Source of the DNA: CAZMYM01 sp964620325
GTDB lineage: Bacteria > Bipolaricaulota > Bipolaricaulia > UBA7950 > UBA9294
DNA length: 64,000 nt
Direction: 5' to 3'
NCBI GenBank assembly: GCA_964620325.1
Contig: CAZUIM010000008.1
Coordinates: 25,622-89,621 of the forward strand
Shown here: positions 31,830 through 40,659 of the stretch, in pieces
How the letters are laid out: each line of letters opens with the position of its first letter
Position numbering within the stretch: the stretch's first letter is position 1
Made by a program: the position numbers and the translations under genes
Notes under the pieces: generated by a model
What the model was told of the DNA's origin: nothing
Seen by the model: the letters and a program-made list of their open reading frames with translations, nothing else
Databases searched by the model: none

Positions 31830-33107
31830 ATGAGTCGTGATGCGGTCGGAGAGCCCGAGCTCCTCGAAACGGTGCGACGGATCGCGGCGGCCGGCCCGAT
31901 CTGCGACGAGTGTTTCGGCCGAGCCTTCGGCCGATGCGGGAGAGGTCTGTCGAATGCCGAGCGGGGGATTGCGCTGCGGCTGGTCCTGACGACGTTCGAC
32001 GAGAGCACTCAGAGCGGCCCGTGTTGGGTCTGTGGAGGGCTGTTCGAACGCCTCTCCTCGTGGGCGACTCGCGCGCGGGCCGAAATGAACGACGTCGAGT
32101 TTCGAACGTACCTGTTCGGTGTCCGATTGAGTCCCCGTTTGGAGGAGATGGAGCGGTACTTCGAAGAGCGATTCGCCACCGACCGGTCCGAACCGCTCAA
32201 GCACGCGTTCAACCGCGAACTCGGCAAGCGATTCGAGGCGCTGTTCGAAGGGAAGACCGTGGACTTCGAAGATCCCGACGTCTCGTTCCTCGTCGACCTT
32301 TCGGATGGCACCGTGTCACTTCGGGTGGCGTCGATCTTCGTCTACGGCCGCTATCGAAAGACGGTTCGGGGAATCCCGCAGACGCGGTGGCCCTGTCGAA
32401 CGTGCCGGGGGCGGGGCTGCGACGCGTGTGCCTTCACCGGGAAGCAGTACCCGACCTCGGTTGAGGAGCTGATCGCACCTCCTCTCGTCGACGCGTCCGA
32501 TGCAGCGGGCGCGCGGCTTCACGGAGCCGGCCGAGAGGACATCGATGCTCTGATGCTCGGCCCGGGCCGACCGTTCGTCCTCGAACTCCTCTCACCGAAG
32601 CGCAGAGACCTCGATCTCGGGGCGCTGACGGAGGCGGTGAACGAAGGAGCGACCGGGCGAGTCAAGGTCTCACGACTCTCGTTCGCCTCACGGAAGACGG
32701 TCGAGTTGGTCAAGGAGACGAAGGCACGGAAGCGGTATCGGATGCGGGTCGAGTTCACAGGCGACGTAGAACAGGTGGCGCTCGCCGCGGCGCTCGACGA
32801 TCTCGTCGGATCGATCGACCAACGGACGCCGCGCCGCGTCGTCCATCGTCGGGCGGATCTCGTCCGTCGCCGCCGCGTTGACGAGGCCTTCGGCCGCTGC
32901 GTCGGAAGGCGGCGGGCCGAGATCGAGGTGGCGACCGAGGGAGGGCTCTACGTGAAGGAGTTGATCTCCGGCGATGATGGCCGTACGAACCCGAATCTCT
33001 CGGCCCGACTCGGTGTCGAGGCGCGGGTGGTCGAGCTCGATGTGATCGATGTCGTCTCGCCGGCGTTCCCCGATCGGCTCGTGGACATCCCCGGCGGGCT
33101 CACGTAA
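31830..33107 (+). CDS. pus10: Pus10-family tRNA pseudouridine synthase (archaeal type)
   Basis: A 425-residue protein matching archaeal Pus10, which forms pseudouridine 54/55 in the tRNA T arm. The N-terminal zinc/THUMP-like part has Cys pairs at 25/28 (CDECFGRAFG) and 65/68 (CWVCGG). A second cluster lies at 189-200 (CRTCRGRGCDAC), following RKTVRGIPQ. The catalytic segment GREDIDALMLGPGRPFVLEL contains the active-site Asp; the Arg usual in DVRMLG is Leu here. YVKELISGDDGRTNPNLS is the C-terminal motif. Pus10 is standard in archaea and eukaryotes, while bacteria use TruB for position 55. It is 17 bases upstream of a sigma factor gene. Confidence 0.9.
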   Translation: MSRDAVGEPELLETVRRIAAAGPICDECFGRAFGRCGRGLSNAERGIALRLVLTTFDESTQSGPCWVCGGLFERLSSWATRARAEMNDVEFRTYLFGVRLSPRLEEMERYFEERFATDRSEPLKHAFNRELGKRFEALFEGKTVDFEDPDVSFLVDLSDGTVSLRVASIFVYGRYRKTVRGIPQTRWPCRTCRGRGCDACAFTGKQYPTSVEELIAPPLVDASDAAGARLHGAGREDIDALMLGPGRPFVLELLSPKRRDLDLGALTEAVNEGATGRVKVSRLSFASRKTVELVKETKARKRYRMRVEFTGDVEQVALAAALDDLVGSIDQRTPRRVVHRRADLVRRRRVDEAFGRCVGRRRAEIEVATEGGLYVKELISGDDGRTNPNLSARLGVEARVVELDVIDVVSPAFPDRLVDIPGGLT

Positions 33108-33124
33108 AGTTGCGCCGAGGGGAC

Positions 33125-34003
33125 ATGATGGCAAAACGCGCGGCCAATGCAGACACGAGAGACTCCGCCACGAGCGCTCCTTCGGTGCTCGACATCTATT
33201 TCCGTGAGATCTCTCGGTTCCCTCTCCTCACGGCGACCGAAGAGCGGGACGCCGCCCGGGCGATGGTCGACGGCGTTCCCGGCGCTCGTGAGCGACTCGT
33301 CGTCTCGAATCTCCGGTTGGTCGTGCGGATTGCGCAGGAGTACGCTGAGGTCGGACTTCCGCTCGTCGATCTGATTCAGGAGGGGAACATCGGTCTGATC
33401 GAGGCGGTCGATCGATTCGATCTGGAGCGAGGGTACCGGCTGAGCACGTATGCCGCATGGTGGATCCGTAGGTCGATGCTCGCGGCGATCAGCAGCCATG
33501 CCCGGATGATCCGGATTCCGGACTACCTATTCCGCGCCGTCCGGCGACTCGCTCAAATGCGCTCTCTCGCCGAGGGAGGCCTCGTCGAGGAGGCCGAGGT
33601 GACCGAGGCGGTCGGCCTGTCGCTCGATCGACTGCGCCAGGTCGAGATGCAAGTGAACGAGATCCTCTCTCTCGATCAGGCGGTCGGCGAGGACGGGGAC
33701 GAAACGCTCGAGGATCGGATCGTCGATGAACGAGGACTCTCGCCCGAACACGAGGCGCTTCGGCTCCTGTTTCGCGACGAACTCGAAGTGGTCCTCGGTC
33801 GGTTGCCGTCGAGACAAGCGCTCGCGATCCGACTTCACTACGGGATCGAGGACGGTTGTCCGTACAGCTTCGCGGAGACCGGTCGCCTCATGGAGATCAG
33901 TCGGGAGCGCGTCCGTCAATTGGTGAAGCAGGGGATGGAAAGCATCACCGGTCACTGGGGCGAGCGGGCGCTCACCTTCTACCGGGGGCTGTTGAACGAT
34001 TAG
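33125..34003 (+). CDS. RNA polymerase sigma-70 family factor (group 1/2-like)
   Basis: A 292-residue sigma factor. Region 1.2 is SVLDIYFREISRFPLLT; region 2 has NLRLVVRIAQEYAEVGLPLVDLIQEGNIGLIEAVDRFD and STYAAWWIRRSM, the -10 recognition helix. Region 3 and region 4 (FAETGRLMEISRERVRQLVKQGM) follow. No long region 1.1 exists. Whether it is the main sigma or an alternative one cannot be told here. ATG 33125 or 33128 after GAGGGGAC are the likely starts. It follows pus10 closely, and its stop overlaps the rlmN end. Confidence 0.9.
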   Translation: MMAKRAANADTRDSATSAPSVLDIYFREISRFPLLTATEERDAARAMVDGVPGARERLVVSNLRLVVRIAQEYAEVGLPLVDLIQEGNIGLIEAVDRFDLERGYRLSTYAAWWIRRSMLAAISSHARMIRIPDYLFRAVRRLAQMRSLAEGGLVEEAEVTEAVGLSLDRLRQVEMQVNEILSLDQAVGEDGDETLEDRIVDERGLSPEHEALRLLFRDELEVVLGRLPSRQALAIRLHYGIEDGCPYSFAETGRLMEISRERVRQLVKQGMESITGHWGERALTFYRGLLND

Positions 34004-35088
34004 CCGAAGCCGTCGTTGCTCGAGGGGGCTCGCTCTCCGCCTGACGATCTCGTGTCGCGAGATGGTTCGCGTGCTCGCAGCTGGCCGCAGCCGGCTTCGA
34101 TCTCGATTCCCATTCGTTTCCGAACCGTCACCGGAATCCCCGCGTCGGCGAGGACCTCGGCGAACGCTTCGACCCGGCCGCGTGGGCTTCGGCGGGACGT
34201 CGATCCGTCGGTCGGGTTGTACGGAATCAGGTTGACGTGGCAGAGCAGCCCGCCGAGGAGTCGAGCGACGGCGCGCGCCTGATCGGTTCCATCGTTGACA
34301 CCGTCGATCAGTGCGAACTCGAAGGTGATGCGACGGCGCGTCCTCTCAACGTACCGGCGACAAGCGTTGAGCAACTGCCGAATCGGATATCGGCGGTTGA
34401 TCGGGACGAGCCGATCCCGGAGCGCGTCGTCAGCGGCGTGAAGCGAGACGGCGAGGTTGACTTGGAGATCCTCGTCGGCCAGACGATCGATTCCGGGGAC
34501 GACCCCGGCGGTCGAAATCGTGAACGATCGGGCGCCGAGGGAGAGGCTTTCCGGATCGTTCAGGATCCGGATCGAACGAAGGACTGCGCCGAAGTTGAGC
34601 ATCGGTTCGCCCATGCCCATGTAGACGACGTGCGACAGGCCCCCGATCGCTCGAACCTGTCGCGCCGCATGCAGGACCTGGGAGACCATCTCACCGGCCG
34701 TCAGGTCTCGGACGAATCCACCCTGTCCGGTGGCGCAGAACGGACAGCCGATCGGACAGCCGACCTGGCTCGACACGCAGGCGGTTCTGCGATCGACGAA
34801 TTCCATCGTGACCGCCTCGATCGTTTCCCCGTCGCCGAGCCGGAAGAGGGTTTTCCGTGTCCTGCGGTCCGGGCTCACCCGCTCGTCAATCGGCTCGGCG
34901 ATCGGGAACGGGAGTCCGTCGGTCAAACGAGCGCGGAGCGCGAGTGGAAGGGTCGTGATGGCGTCGTACGCAGTGACCAGATCTCGATAGACTGCTTGCA
35001 GAATCTGTGTCGCCCGATAGGGGGGGAGATCGTCGAGGCGCTCGCGGAGTTCGTCCGGGAGGAGATCGAGAAGGGAGGCCTCAGGCAT
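34000..35088 (-). CDS. rlmN: 23S rRNA (adenine2503-C2)-methyltransferase RlmN
   Basis: A 362-residue radical SAM methyltransferase that modifies A2503 of 23S rRNA and A37 of some tRNAs. Cluster cysteines are in CPIGCPFCATGQGGFVRDL, preceded by CVSSQVG. GMGEPMLNF and NLAVSLHAADD follow, and the methyl-carrying Cys is in EAGCGQLR. A Ser/Arg-rich tail of about 25 residues is unusual. The gene overlaps the end of ligA by eight bases and is probably co-transcribed with it. Confidence 0.94.
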   Translation of the reverse strand: MPEASLLDLLPDELRERLDDLPPYRATQILQAVYRDLVTAYDAITTLPLALRARLTDGLPFPIAEPIDERVSPDRRTRKTLFRLGDGETIEAVTMEFVDRRTACVSSQVGCPIGCPFCATGQGGFVRDLTAGEMVSQVLHAARQVRAIGGLSHVVYMGMGEPMLNFGAVLRSIRILNDPESLSLGARSFTISTAGVVPGIDRLADEDLQVNLAVSLHAADDALRDRLVPINRRYPIRQLLNACRRYVERTRRRITFEFALIDGVNDGTDQARAVARLLGGLLCHVNLIPYNPTDGSTSRRSPRGRVEAFAEVLADAGIPVTVRKRMGIEIEAGCGQLRAREPSRDTRSSGGERAPSSNDGFG

Positions 35089-37102
35089 GACGATCGAGGA
35101 GCTTGAGGAACGTGTCCTCGGAGAGAATCTCGACGTCGAGCTCTCGGGCCGTCTCGGCCTTCGCTCCGGGGTTCTCGCCGACGACGACGTAATCGGTCTT
35201 CCGGCTGACTGAGGATCCGACGGTGCCCCCGAGCCGACGGACGCGGCCGGTCGCTTCGTCGCGGGTCATTGCGTCGAGTGACCCCGTGAAGACGAATCGC
35301 CGTCCGTCGAGCGGACCGGACGAAGCGGATGCCGGAGACGAGGAGGCGACCGAGAGACCGGCTGAAAGGAGATCGGCAATCATCGCCCGATTCCGCTCGG
35401 TCCGGAAGAACTTGACGATCGCCTCGGCCGTCTGCGGGCCGACGTCCGGGAGGGCGGCGAGTGCGTTCCGATCGGCCGACGCGACAGCGTCGATCGTCCC
35501 GAATCCCTCGGCGACGATTCGGGCGGTGTGATCTCCGACACCGGGGATCCCGAGGGCGAAGAGGAAGCGAGCGAGGGAGATCGACTTACTGGCTTCGATC
35601 GCCTCGAGCAGATTGCCGGCCGACTTGACGCCGACGTGATCGAGTCCGATCAGTCGTTCGCGGTCGAGCTTGAGGAGGTCGGCGACGTCGGTCACGATGC
35701 CGCGATCGACGAGCTGGTCGACCAACTTCGGGCCGACTCCGTCAACGTCGAGTGCGCCCTTCGAGACGAAATGCAGCAGCGATTGCTTCAGCCGAGCCGG
35801 ACAGGAGGCATTGAGACAGCGGTGGGCGACCTCGCCCTCGATCCGGACGACCGGGGAACCGCAGACCGGGCAGACCAGCGGCATGCTGAACGGCCGCTCC
35901 TCTCCGGTCCGTTGGTCGGGGAGTGACTTCACGATCTGAGGGATCACGTCGCCGGCCCGCTGGACGACGACGAGGTCTCCGATCCGAACGTCCTTTTTTC
36001 GGATCTCGTCTTCGTTGTGGAGGGTGGCGCTCGTGATCTCGACGCCCCGGATGCGGACCGGTTCGAGGGCAGCGACCGGCGTGAGGACACCGGTGCGGCC
36101 GACGTTGACGGTGATGTCCCGAAGTCGGGTGACCTGTTGCTCGGCCGGGAACTTGGCAGCGATCGCCCATCGAGGGCTTCGGCTGACCTGTCCCGCGGCC
36201 CGCCGGTCCGTGAACCGATCGACCTTCAGCACGACTCCGTCGGCCTCGTACGGGAGATCCTCGCGCTCCGCCTCGATTCGCTCGTAGAATTTGACCGCGT
36301 CCTCGATTCCTTCGCAGATTGCGTAGAGCGGGTTGACGCGGATCCCGAGTCGGGGGAGTGTCTCCAGGAGCTCCTGTTGGGAGTCGATGCGGAGTCCGTC
36401 CAGGCGACCGACGTCGTAGCAATAGACCTTCAACGGGCGTTCGGCGGTCACCTGGGGATGGAGCTGGCGAAGGGAACCGGCGGCGAGGTTCCGCGGATTG
36501 GCGAATGGCTCGACTCCCTCCGCTTCCCGATCACGGTTCAACCGCGCCAGATCCTCCTTCTCGATGTACACCTCGCCGCGGACCTCGATGAGCGAGGGCG
36601 CGTCGTACTCCTCGTTGCGGAGGCGGAGGGGGATGCTGCGGATCGTCCTGAGATTGGCGGTCACGTCCTCGCCCACTCGGCCGTCGCCGCGCGTCGACCC
36701 CCGGGTGAACAGGCCGTCGCGGTAGACGAGCTCGACGGAGAGCCCGTCGAGCTTCGGTTCGGCCACGTAGCGAACGGTGTCGATGTCCAGGAGTCCGCGG
36801 ACACGGCGGTCGAAGTCCCGCAGCTCCTGTTCGGAAAACGCGTTGGAGAGGCTGAGCATCGGTACGGAATGCCGAACGGAGGAGAACGCATCGGACGGCT
36901 GCGCCCCGACCCGTTGCGTCGGCGAGTCCGGGGTGATCAGTTCGGGGTGTTCCGCCTCCAGGTCGTTGAGACGGCGGAGAAGGGCGTCGTACTCTGCGTC
37001 GGAGATCTCCGGGGCATTGGCCACGTAGTAGAGGTAGTTGTGGCGTTGAATCGCCTCGCGGAGGCGTCGAATGCGGTTGATCGGTTCGCTGCTCATCTCC
37101 AA
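35081..37102 (-). CDS. ligA: NAD-dependent DNA ligase LigA
   Basis: A 673-residue ligase with all modules. The Ia domain has HNYLYYVANAPEISDAEYD, the adenylation lysine is in EPKLDGLSVELVY, and the OB fold contains GRTGVLTPVAALEPV. The zinc finger is CPVCG ... CLNASCPARL, followed by helix-hairpin-helix repeats and a C-terminal BRCT domain (GRRFVFTGSLDAMTRDEA). It seals nicks in replication and repair. The TTG at 37102 and the ATG two codons later are both possible starts. Confidence 0.97.
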   Translation of the reverse strand: MEMSSEPINRIRRLREAIQRHNYLYYVANAPEISDAEYDALLRRLNDLEAEHPELITPDSPTQRVGAQPSDAFSSVRHSVPMLSLSNAFSEQELRDFDRRVRGLLDIDTVRYVAEPKLDGLSVELVYRDGLFTRGSTRGDGRVGEDVTANLRTIRSIPLRLRNEEYDAPSLIEVRGEVYIEKEDLARLNRDREAEGVEPFANPRNLAAGSLRQLHPQVTAERPLKVYCYDVGRLDGLRIDSQQELLETLPRLGIRVNPLYAICEGIEDAVKFYERIEAEREDLPYEADGVVLKVDRFTDRRAAGQVSRSPRWAIAAKFPAEQQVTRLRDITVNVGRTGVLTPVAALEPVRIRGVEITSATLHNEDEIRKKDVRIGDLVVVQRAGDVIPQIVKSLPDQRTGEERPFSMPLVCPVCGSPVVRIEGEVAHRCLNASCPARLKQSLLHFVSKGALDVDGVGPKLVDQLVDRGIVTDVADLLKLDRERLIGLDHVGVKSAGNLLEAIEASKSISLARFLFALGIPGVGDHTARIVAEGFGTIDAVASADRNALAALPDVGPQTAEAIVKFFRTERNRAMIADLLSAGLSVASSSPASASSGPLDGRRFVFTGSLDAMTRDEATGRVRRLGGTVGSSVSRKTDYVVVGENPGAKAETARELDVEILSEDTFLKLLDRHA

Positions 37103-37168
37103 CAGACCTGGATCATACGGATGCGAGCGCCCGGCGGCAAGAGGGCCGCGTGGGATGCGGGGGATCTA

Positions 37169-37197
37169 TTGATTGCACTTATCTTCACTGCTATACT
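37169..37197 (+). promoter_or_regulatory. Promoter of the GAF protein gene
   Basis: TTGATT (37169-37174), 17 bases, TATACT (37192-37197). Start near 37204; ATG 37243 is preceded by GAGGAGGG. Confidence 0.7.
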
Positions 37198-37242
37198 ACG
37201 ACCGTCCAGACGGGGACCATCGAACCGAACGAGGAGGGCTGC

Positions 37243-37917
37243 ATGACGGAAGGCCGCGAGAGACGGACGGCGGCCCGACATCTTCCTCGGTCGCCGCGTT
37301 CCCGAACTGGGCAGAACAGCGGGCGCGTCGATCCGTTCCATCGATGGTCGTCCTGCCCCAGCCTCGTTGAGGCGTTCATCGACATGTTGGTGGAGAGGAC
37401 TGCGACGTCGCCGTGCGACGAAGCGCTCGCGTCGATCGTCTCGGGCCTGCTTGAAGGGACAGGATGCGCGATCTTGAAGCGGCATGACGCAGAGAAGCCT
37501 GAGGCGGTAGCAATCACCGGAACGTGGGAATCGTCGAGTCTGGATGAGACGTTCCGGGACGCCGGGTTCGAGTGGATCTCGGCATTGGACAAGGGTCCGA
37601 TGCTCGTCGCGAAGCACCGGGGCGGAATCCGAGTGCGGACGATGCGTCGGTGGGGACGACCGGCCTCGACGGGCGTCGCCCTCCCGGTGATCGCCGGCGA
37701 GCAGGGCGTTGGAGCGGTCCTGGTGACCTACGAAGCGAGACGGACCTTCGGACCGACGTTCCTCCCTGCGGCCAAACTGCTCGCCGGCGCCGTCGGGTTG
37801 CAGCTTGCGATCGCGGAGTGTGGCGAGCGGACGCGAATCCAGGCAGATCGGATCACCCGGCTGACCAGCGAAGTCGAGCGGATGGGAATCCTCCTACGGA
37901 GGGAAGAGCGGAAGTAG
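37243..37917 (+). CDS. GAF-domain protein with C-terminal coiled coil
   Basis: A 224-residue cytosolic protein. Residues about 50-195 look like a GAF sensor domain, best seen in TGVALPVIAGEQGVGAVLVTYEARRTFGPTFLPAAKLLAGAVGLQLAIA. A short coiled coil (RITRLTSEVERMGILLRREER) ends the protein. There is no output domain, so it may act through a partner. The first 40 residues are Arg/Ser-rich. ATG 37243 is chosen for its strong ribosome-binding site and promoter spacing. Confidence 0.7.
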   Translation: MTEGRERRTAARHLPRSPRSRTGQNSGRVDPFHRWSSCPSLVEAFIDMLVERTATSPCDEALASIVSGLLEGTGCAILKRHDAEKPEAVAITGTWESSSLDETFRDAGFEWISALDKGPMLVAKHRGGIRVRTMRRWGRPASTGVALPVIAGEQGVGAVLVTYEARRTFGPTFLPAAKLLAGAVGLQLAIAECGERTRIQADRITRLTSEVERMGILLRREERK

Positions 37918-37935
37918 CCTGCTCGTACTCCGTTC

Positions 37936-39120
37936 CTAGTCGGCGGGATCATCCGGCGATCCGGCGTTCGAAGCGGCGAGGTCGATCGCCAGATCGATCA
38001 GCTCCGAGCGGTCGACTCCGTCGCCGGCGAGGAACCAGAAGAGGTCGCCGTTCGACCACGTCACCTCGAACAGCTTCCGATCCTCTTGTTCGGGGAGCTC
38101 CTCGCTCCAAGATGCGCTGCGATCGAGTACGTGACCGTCGAGCGTTCCGATCTTCGTCGGTTCTCCCTGTTCCGATAGCGTCGCCTTCCGCCGACTCATG
38201 TTCCTGGAGAGGAAGCTGCCGACGCGCAGGGTCAGGAGCCGAGCTGATTCAGCTTCGTCTCCGGCGCCGAGAAGAACCGTGCAATAGCCACGCCCCTTCT
38301 CCTCATCGACGGTCGCCGTGCCCGCCCGATCGAGGAGCTGATACCCCTTCGTGAGAAGAGGGTGCAGCGACAGCGCGAACGGGAGTCGCTCGGGTAGCTG
38401 GTCCTCGGGCACGGACGTCTCGCGGAAAAGGCGCGCGCCGGACGGCGCCGACACGGAAAAGGCGGCCGGCTCAGCAGGCTTTGCCGTCAGGCCGGTGTAC
38501 TCGATGGTCACCGGCTCGTCCGACCGAAGGAAGGTCGAAAGGACGGAGTCGCGGGAAGGGTGGAAGCGCAGGCGGACCGGAAGCTTCGTCTCTACGTCGA
38601 AGGCGACGACCGCTCGTCGGATCGGGAATGTCACGATCCTGAGGAGGTGCGAACGATACGGGACCTTTGGTTTGAGCCCGAGGAGACGGGTCGACCGGCC
38701 GCCAATCGTCTCCGTCCCGGCGTCTCGCACCAGGAAGTCGTGCGTGAGCTCCTGAAGGAAGCCGATCTCGCCGAGAGCGCTGAATCCGGGGAGCGGCTCG
38801 AACAGGGAACGAGACGGCTTTCGCACGGCGATCGATCGCTTCGGATCGTAGATGAGCGTCTCCCTTCCGTCGTGGACGAGCGACATCCCCACGAGTTCCT
38901 CCGGCGTGTACTCGGCCCCATTCATCAGGCGCTCCTCGATGTCGGTCAGAGGGCTGACGTAGGATTCGAACTCGACCGCGCACATGTCAGGTCTCCGAGT
39001 GCGGATCTTGGCCGTCACCGAGATGGCGCCGGCGCGGATCGTCTCGGTCGCGGTGAAACCTTCCAGGCTTCCGTATGCCTTCGAAACAGCTCTTGCGAAC
39101 TCAGCTGTCGTGTGTCTCAT
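37936..39120 (-). CDS. LolA/DUF4367-like protein without signal peptide
   Basis: A 394-residue protein of two parts. The first (about 1-215) resembles outer-membrane lipoprotein carrier-like folds (AYGSLEGFTATETI ... KLPVRLRFHPSRDS); the last 120 residues (LLGAGDEAESARLLTLRVGSF ... WSNGDLFWFLAGDGVDRSELIDLA) recall DUF4367 of sigma-regulator proteins. Unlike relatives it has no signal peptide or membrane helix from the ATG at 39120, and upstream codons do not supply one. A TATACT box lies at 39158-39153 and GGGAGGG precedes the ATG. Function is unknown. Confidence 0.6.
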   Translation of the reverse strand: MRHTTAEFARAVSKAYGSLEGFTATETIRAGAISVTAKIRTRRPDMCAVEFESYVSPLTDIEERLMNGAEYTPEELVGMSLVHDGRETLIYDPKRSIAVRKPSRSLFEPLPGFSALGEIGFLQELTHDFLVRDAGTETIGGRSTRLLGLKPKVPYRSHLLRIVTFPIRRAVVAFDVETKLPVRLRFHPSRDSVLSTFLRSDEPVTIEYTGLTAKPAEPAAFSVSAPSGARLFRETSVPEDQLPERLPFALSLHPLLTKGYQLLDRAGTATVDEEKGRGYCTVLLGAGDEAESARLLTLRVGSFLSRNMSRRKATLSEQGEPTKIGTLDGHVLDRSASWSEELPEQEDRKLFEVTWSNGDLFWFLAGDGVDRSELIDLAIDLAASNAGSPDDPAD

Positions 39121-39464
39121 CCGTCGCCCTCCCGACCGAATCGGATGGAGGGAGTATAGCGGGCGCTGCCGGGGGAGGGCCAGGGCGACCGGGAGCGGGG
39201 GGGCGCCCAGACAGCGGGACACGTGGCCCGCAGGATGCCGGCGCGTCTGACAAGGTGACGAAGTTCCGCCGATCGGCTGAAGGCATCTTCTGAAGCGAGG
39301 TCGAAGCGGTGTAATACAGGGCACATACGCGCAGGAACGACGTTCTCATGGGCAACACGGACGAATCGAAGAAGCGCCTTCGTCGAGGGAGGGGCACTTG
39401 ACTCAGGGGGAAAGAGTCCGCTATCTCTAGGGGTGCGTCATGAGGGGGGGCGGGGAGGATTTGG
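39121..39464. other. Divergent intergenic region with promoters
   Basis: About 340 bases. On the minus side a TATACT at 39158-39153 serves the LolA-like gene. On the plus side TTGACT (39398-39403), 18 bases, TATCTC (39422-39427) precedes the small ribbon-helix-helix gene. No other gene is supported. Confidence 0.5.
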
Positions 39465-39659
39465 ATGGATCGGTATTCCGACAAGGTTCTCGACACTGTC
39501 ATGCTTGAGGGTCTCGCAGTCATCGCCGCGGCCAACGATCGGTCCCTGGTTGAGGAACTGAATCGCGCCGTCGAGACGTACGTTCTGAACGAGATAGCGG
39601 CACATGGAGAAGACGGAATCTTGAAGCGCGTCCTCGCTCAAGGTGGGGAGAGCGGCTAA
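39465..39659 (+). CDS. Small Arc/CopG-like protein, probable ribbon-helix-helix regulator
   Basis: A 64-residue acidic protein. VIAAANDRSLVEELNRAVETYVLNEIA follows the Arc/CopG helix-turn-helix spacing, where an RS(L/M) motif begins helix A and a basic helix B follows. Such proteins are dimeric repressors or antitoxins. No toxin gene is next to it. GGGGAGGATTTGG precedes the ATG and a promoter lies about 40 bases upstream. Assignment is tentative because the N-terminal strand is not clear. Confidence 0.5.
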   Translation: MDRYSDKVLDTVMLEGLAVIAAANDRSLVEELNRAVETYVLNEIAAHGEDGILKRVLAQGGESG

Positions 39660-39725
39660 GCTCGCGCGGACAACGGCGGTCTTCGCGCTCTGGACACTCC
39701 TTCCCTCCCACCTTCTCATCTTCCG

Positions 39726-39754
39726 TTGAGGGTCGATCGAGCGACCGATACACT
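39726..39754 (+). promoter_or_regulatory. Promoter of the TlpA-like gene
   Basis: TTGAGG (39726-39731), 17 bases, TACACT (39749-39754). The GTG start at 39791 follows CGCAGGGGGT. Confidence 0.6.
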
Positions 39755-39790
39755 CCCTGCACTGAGGTAACATCGCAGGGGGTATCCGTC

Positions 39791-40285
39791 GTGAAAGACC
39801 TTGGGCTCTGGCTTCTCATCGGAGTGGCGGTCCTGGCCGTCGTCGGTGCACTCATCGAACCGGGTGGGACCGAGTTGAGACCGGCGCCCGACTTCAGCCT
39901 TGTCAACTTGGACGACGAAATCATCACGCTTTCGGACTATCGAGGACACGTCGTGCTCCTCGACTTCTGGGCCAGCTGGTGCAAGCCGTGCGTCCGGACG
40001 TTCCCGGCGCTGCACGAGATTCAGGCCGAGCTTGCCGATCGAGGCGTCGCTCTGCTCGTCATCAGCCTCGACAAGACCGAGGAGGAGGCGCGCGAGTATC
40101 TGATCGAGAACGGGTTCGCGACGGAGAACGTCCTGTGGAGTTCGCTCGACGAAGCTCGGGCGGTGAAGGGGCTGTTCGGCGTGGTCGGGATCCCGCACAC
40201 GTTCGTCGTCGACCGCGATGGAATGATCCGTTTCTCCGGACACCCGGTGAAGCTGTCGACGGAGACGGTCGAGGCGTGGCTCTGA
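39791..40285 (+). CDS. Membrane-anchored thioredoxin-like protein (TlpA/ResA type)
   Basis: A 164-residue thiol-disulfide protein. One N-terminal helix (LWLLIGVAVLAVVGALI) anchors it to the inner membrane with the thioredoxin fold outside. The active site is WASWCKPCVRTFP, and the cis-proline region reads GVVGIPHTFVVDRDG. It reduces or exchanges disulfides in exported proteins. It could serve the many Cys-containing secreted proteins here; that link is inference. Confidence 0.88.
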   Translation: MKDLGLWLLIGVAVLAVVGALIEPGGTELRPAPDFSLVNLDDEIITLSDYRGHVVLLDFWASWCKPCVRTFPALHEIQAELADRGVALLVISLDKTEEEAREYLIENGFATENVLWSSLDEARAVKGLFGVVGIPHTFVVDRDGMIRFSGHPVKLSTETVEAWL

Positions 40286-40315
40286 CGATCTTCCGATTCG
40301 CCTTGACTCGAGCCT

Positions 40316-40349
40316 GACGGTCACGCGCACCTTCTCGGGCGTGACCGTC
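40316..40349 (+). terminator. 11-bp hairpin after the TlpA-like gene
   Basis: GACGGTCACGC (40316-40326) and GCGTGACCGTC (40339-40349) pair perfectly around a 12-base loop, 30 bases after the stop. There is no T tract. Confidence 0.45.
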
Positions 40350-40659
40350 CCTCGTCGGCACCGGCTCTCGATCGGCCTGTGCTCTTTCACGGACCACCAT
40401 CGCCGTCGATTTCCGGACTCGCTGCGATCTCTGTCGAAGAGGCTCGCGCGGTCGGATTGAACCGTCGGTCGAGCCAGGCGGACTCACCGATGGAGAACGG
40501 ACGCGACGGAAGGGGGCGGCACAGGACGATCGGTCGGGAGCTGAACGCCCTGAGGGAGTCGGATGATGCGTCCGGGTTGTCGATCTCCGACGGGCTTCCA
40601 CCCTCGCACTATAGTCGGTCGACGTGCGAGGGTGGGTTCGAAGTCGGCAGGGAGGTGCG
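40350..40659. other. Leader region of the ECF sigma operon
   Basis: About 310 bases with no supported gene. A TATAGT at 40610-40615 lies 45 bases before the sigma GTG start; no matching -35 for the housekeeping sigma is present at the right distance. Confidence 0.4.

Noticed and set aside
39348..39400. 16-codon frame MGNTDESKK... before the ribbon-helix-helix gene
   Set aside because: The ribosome-binding site is poorly spaced and the product is too short and basic to support.
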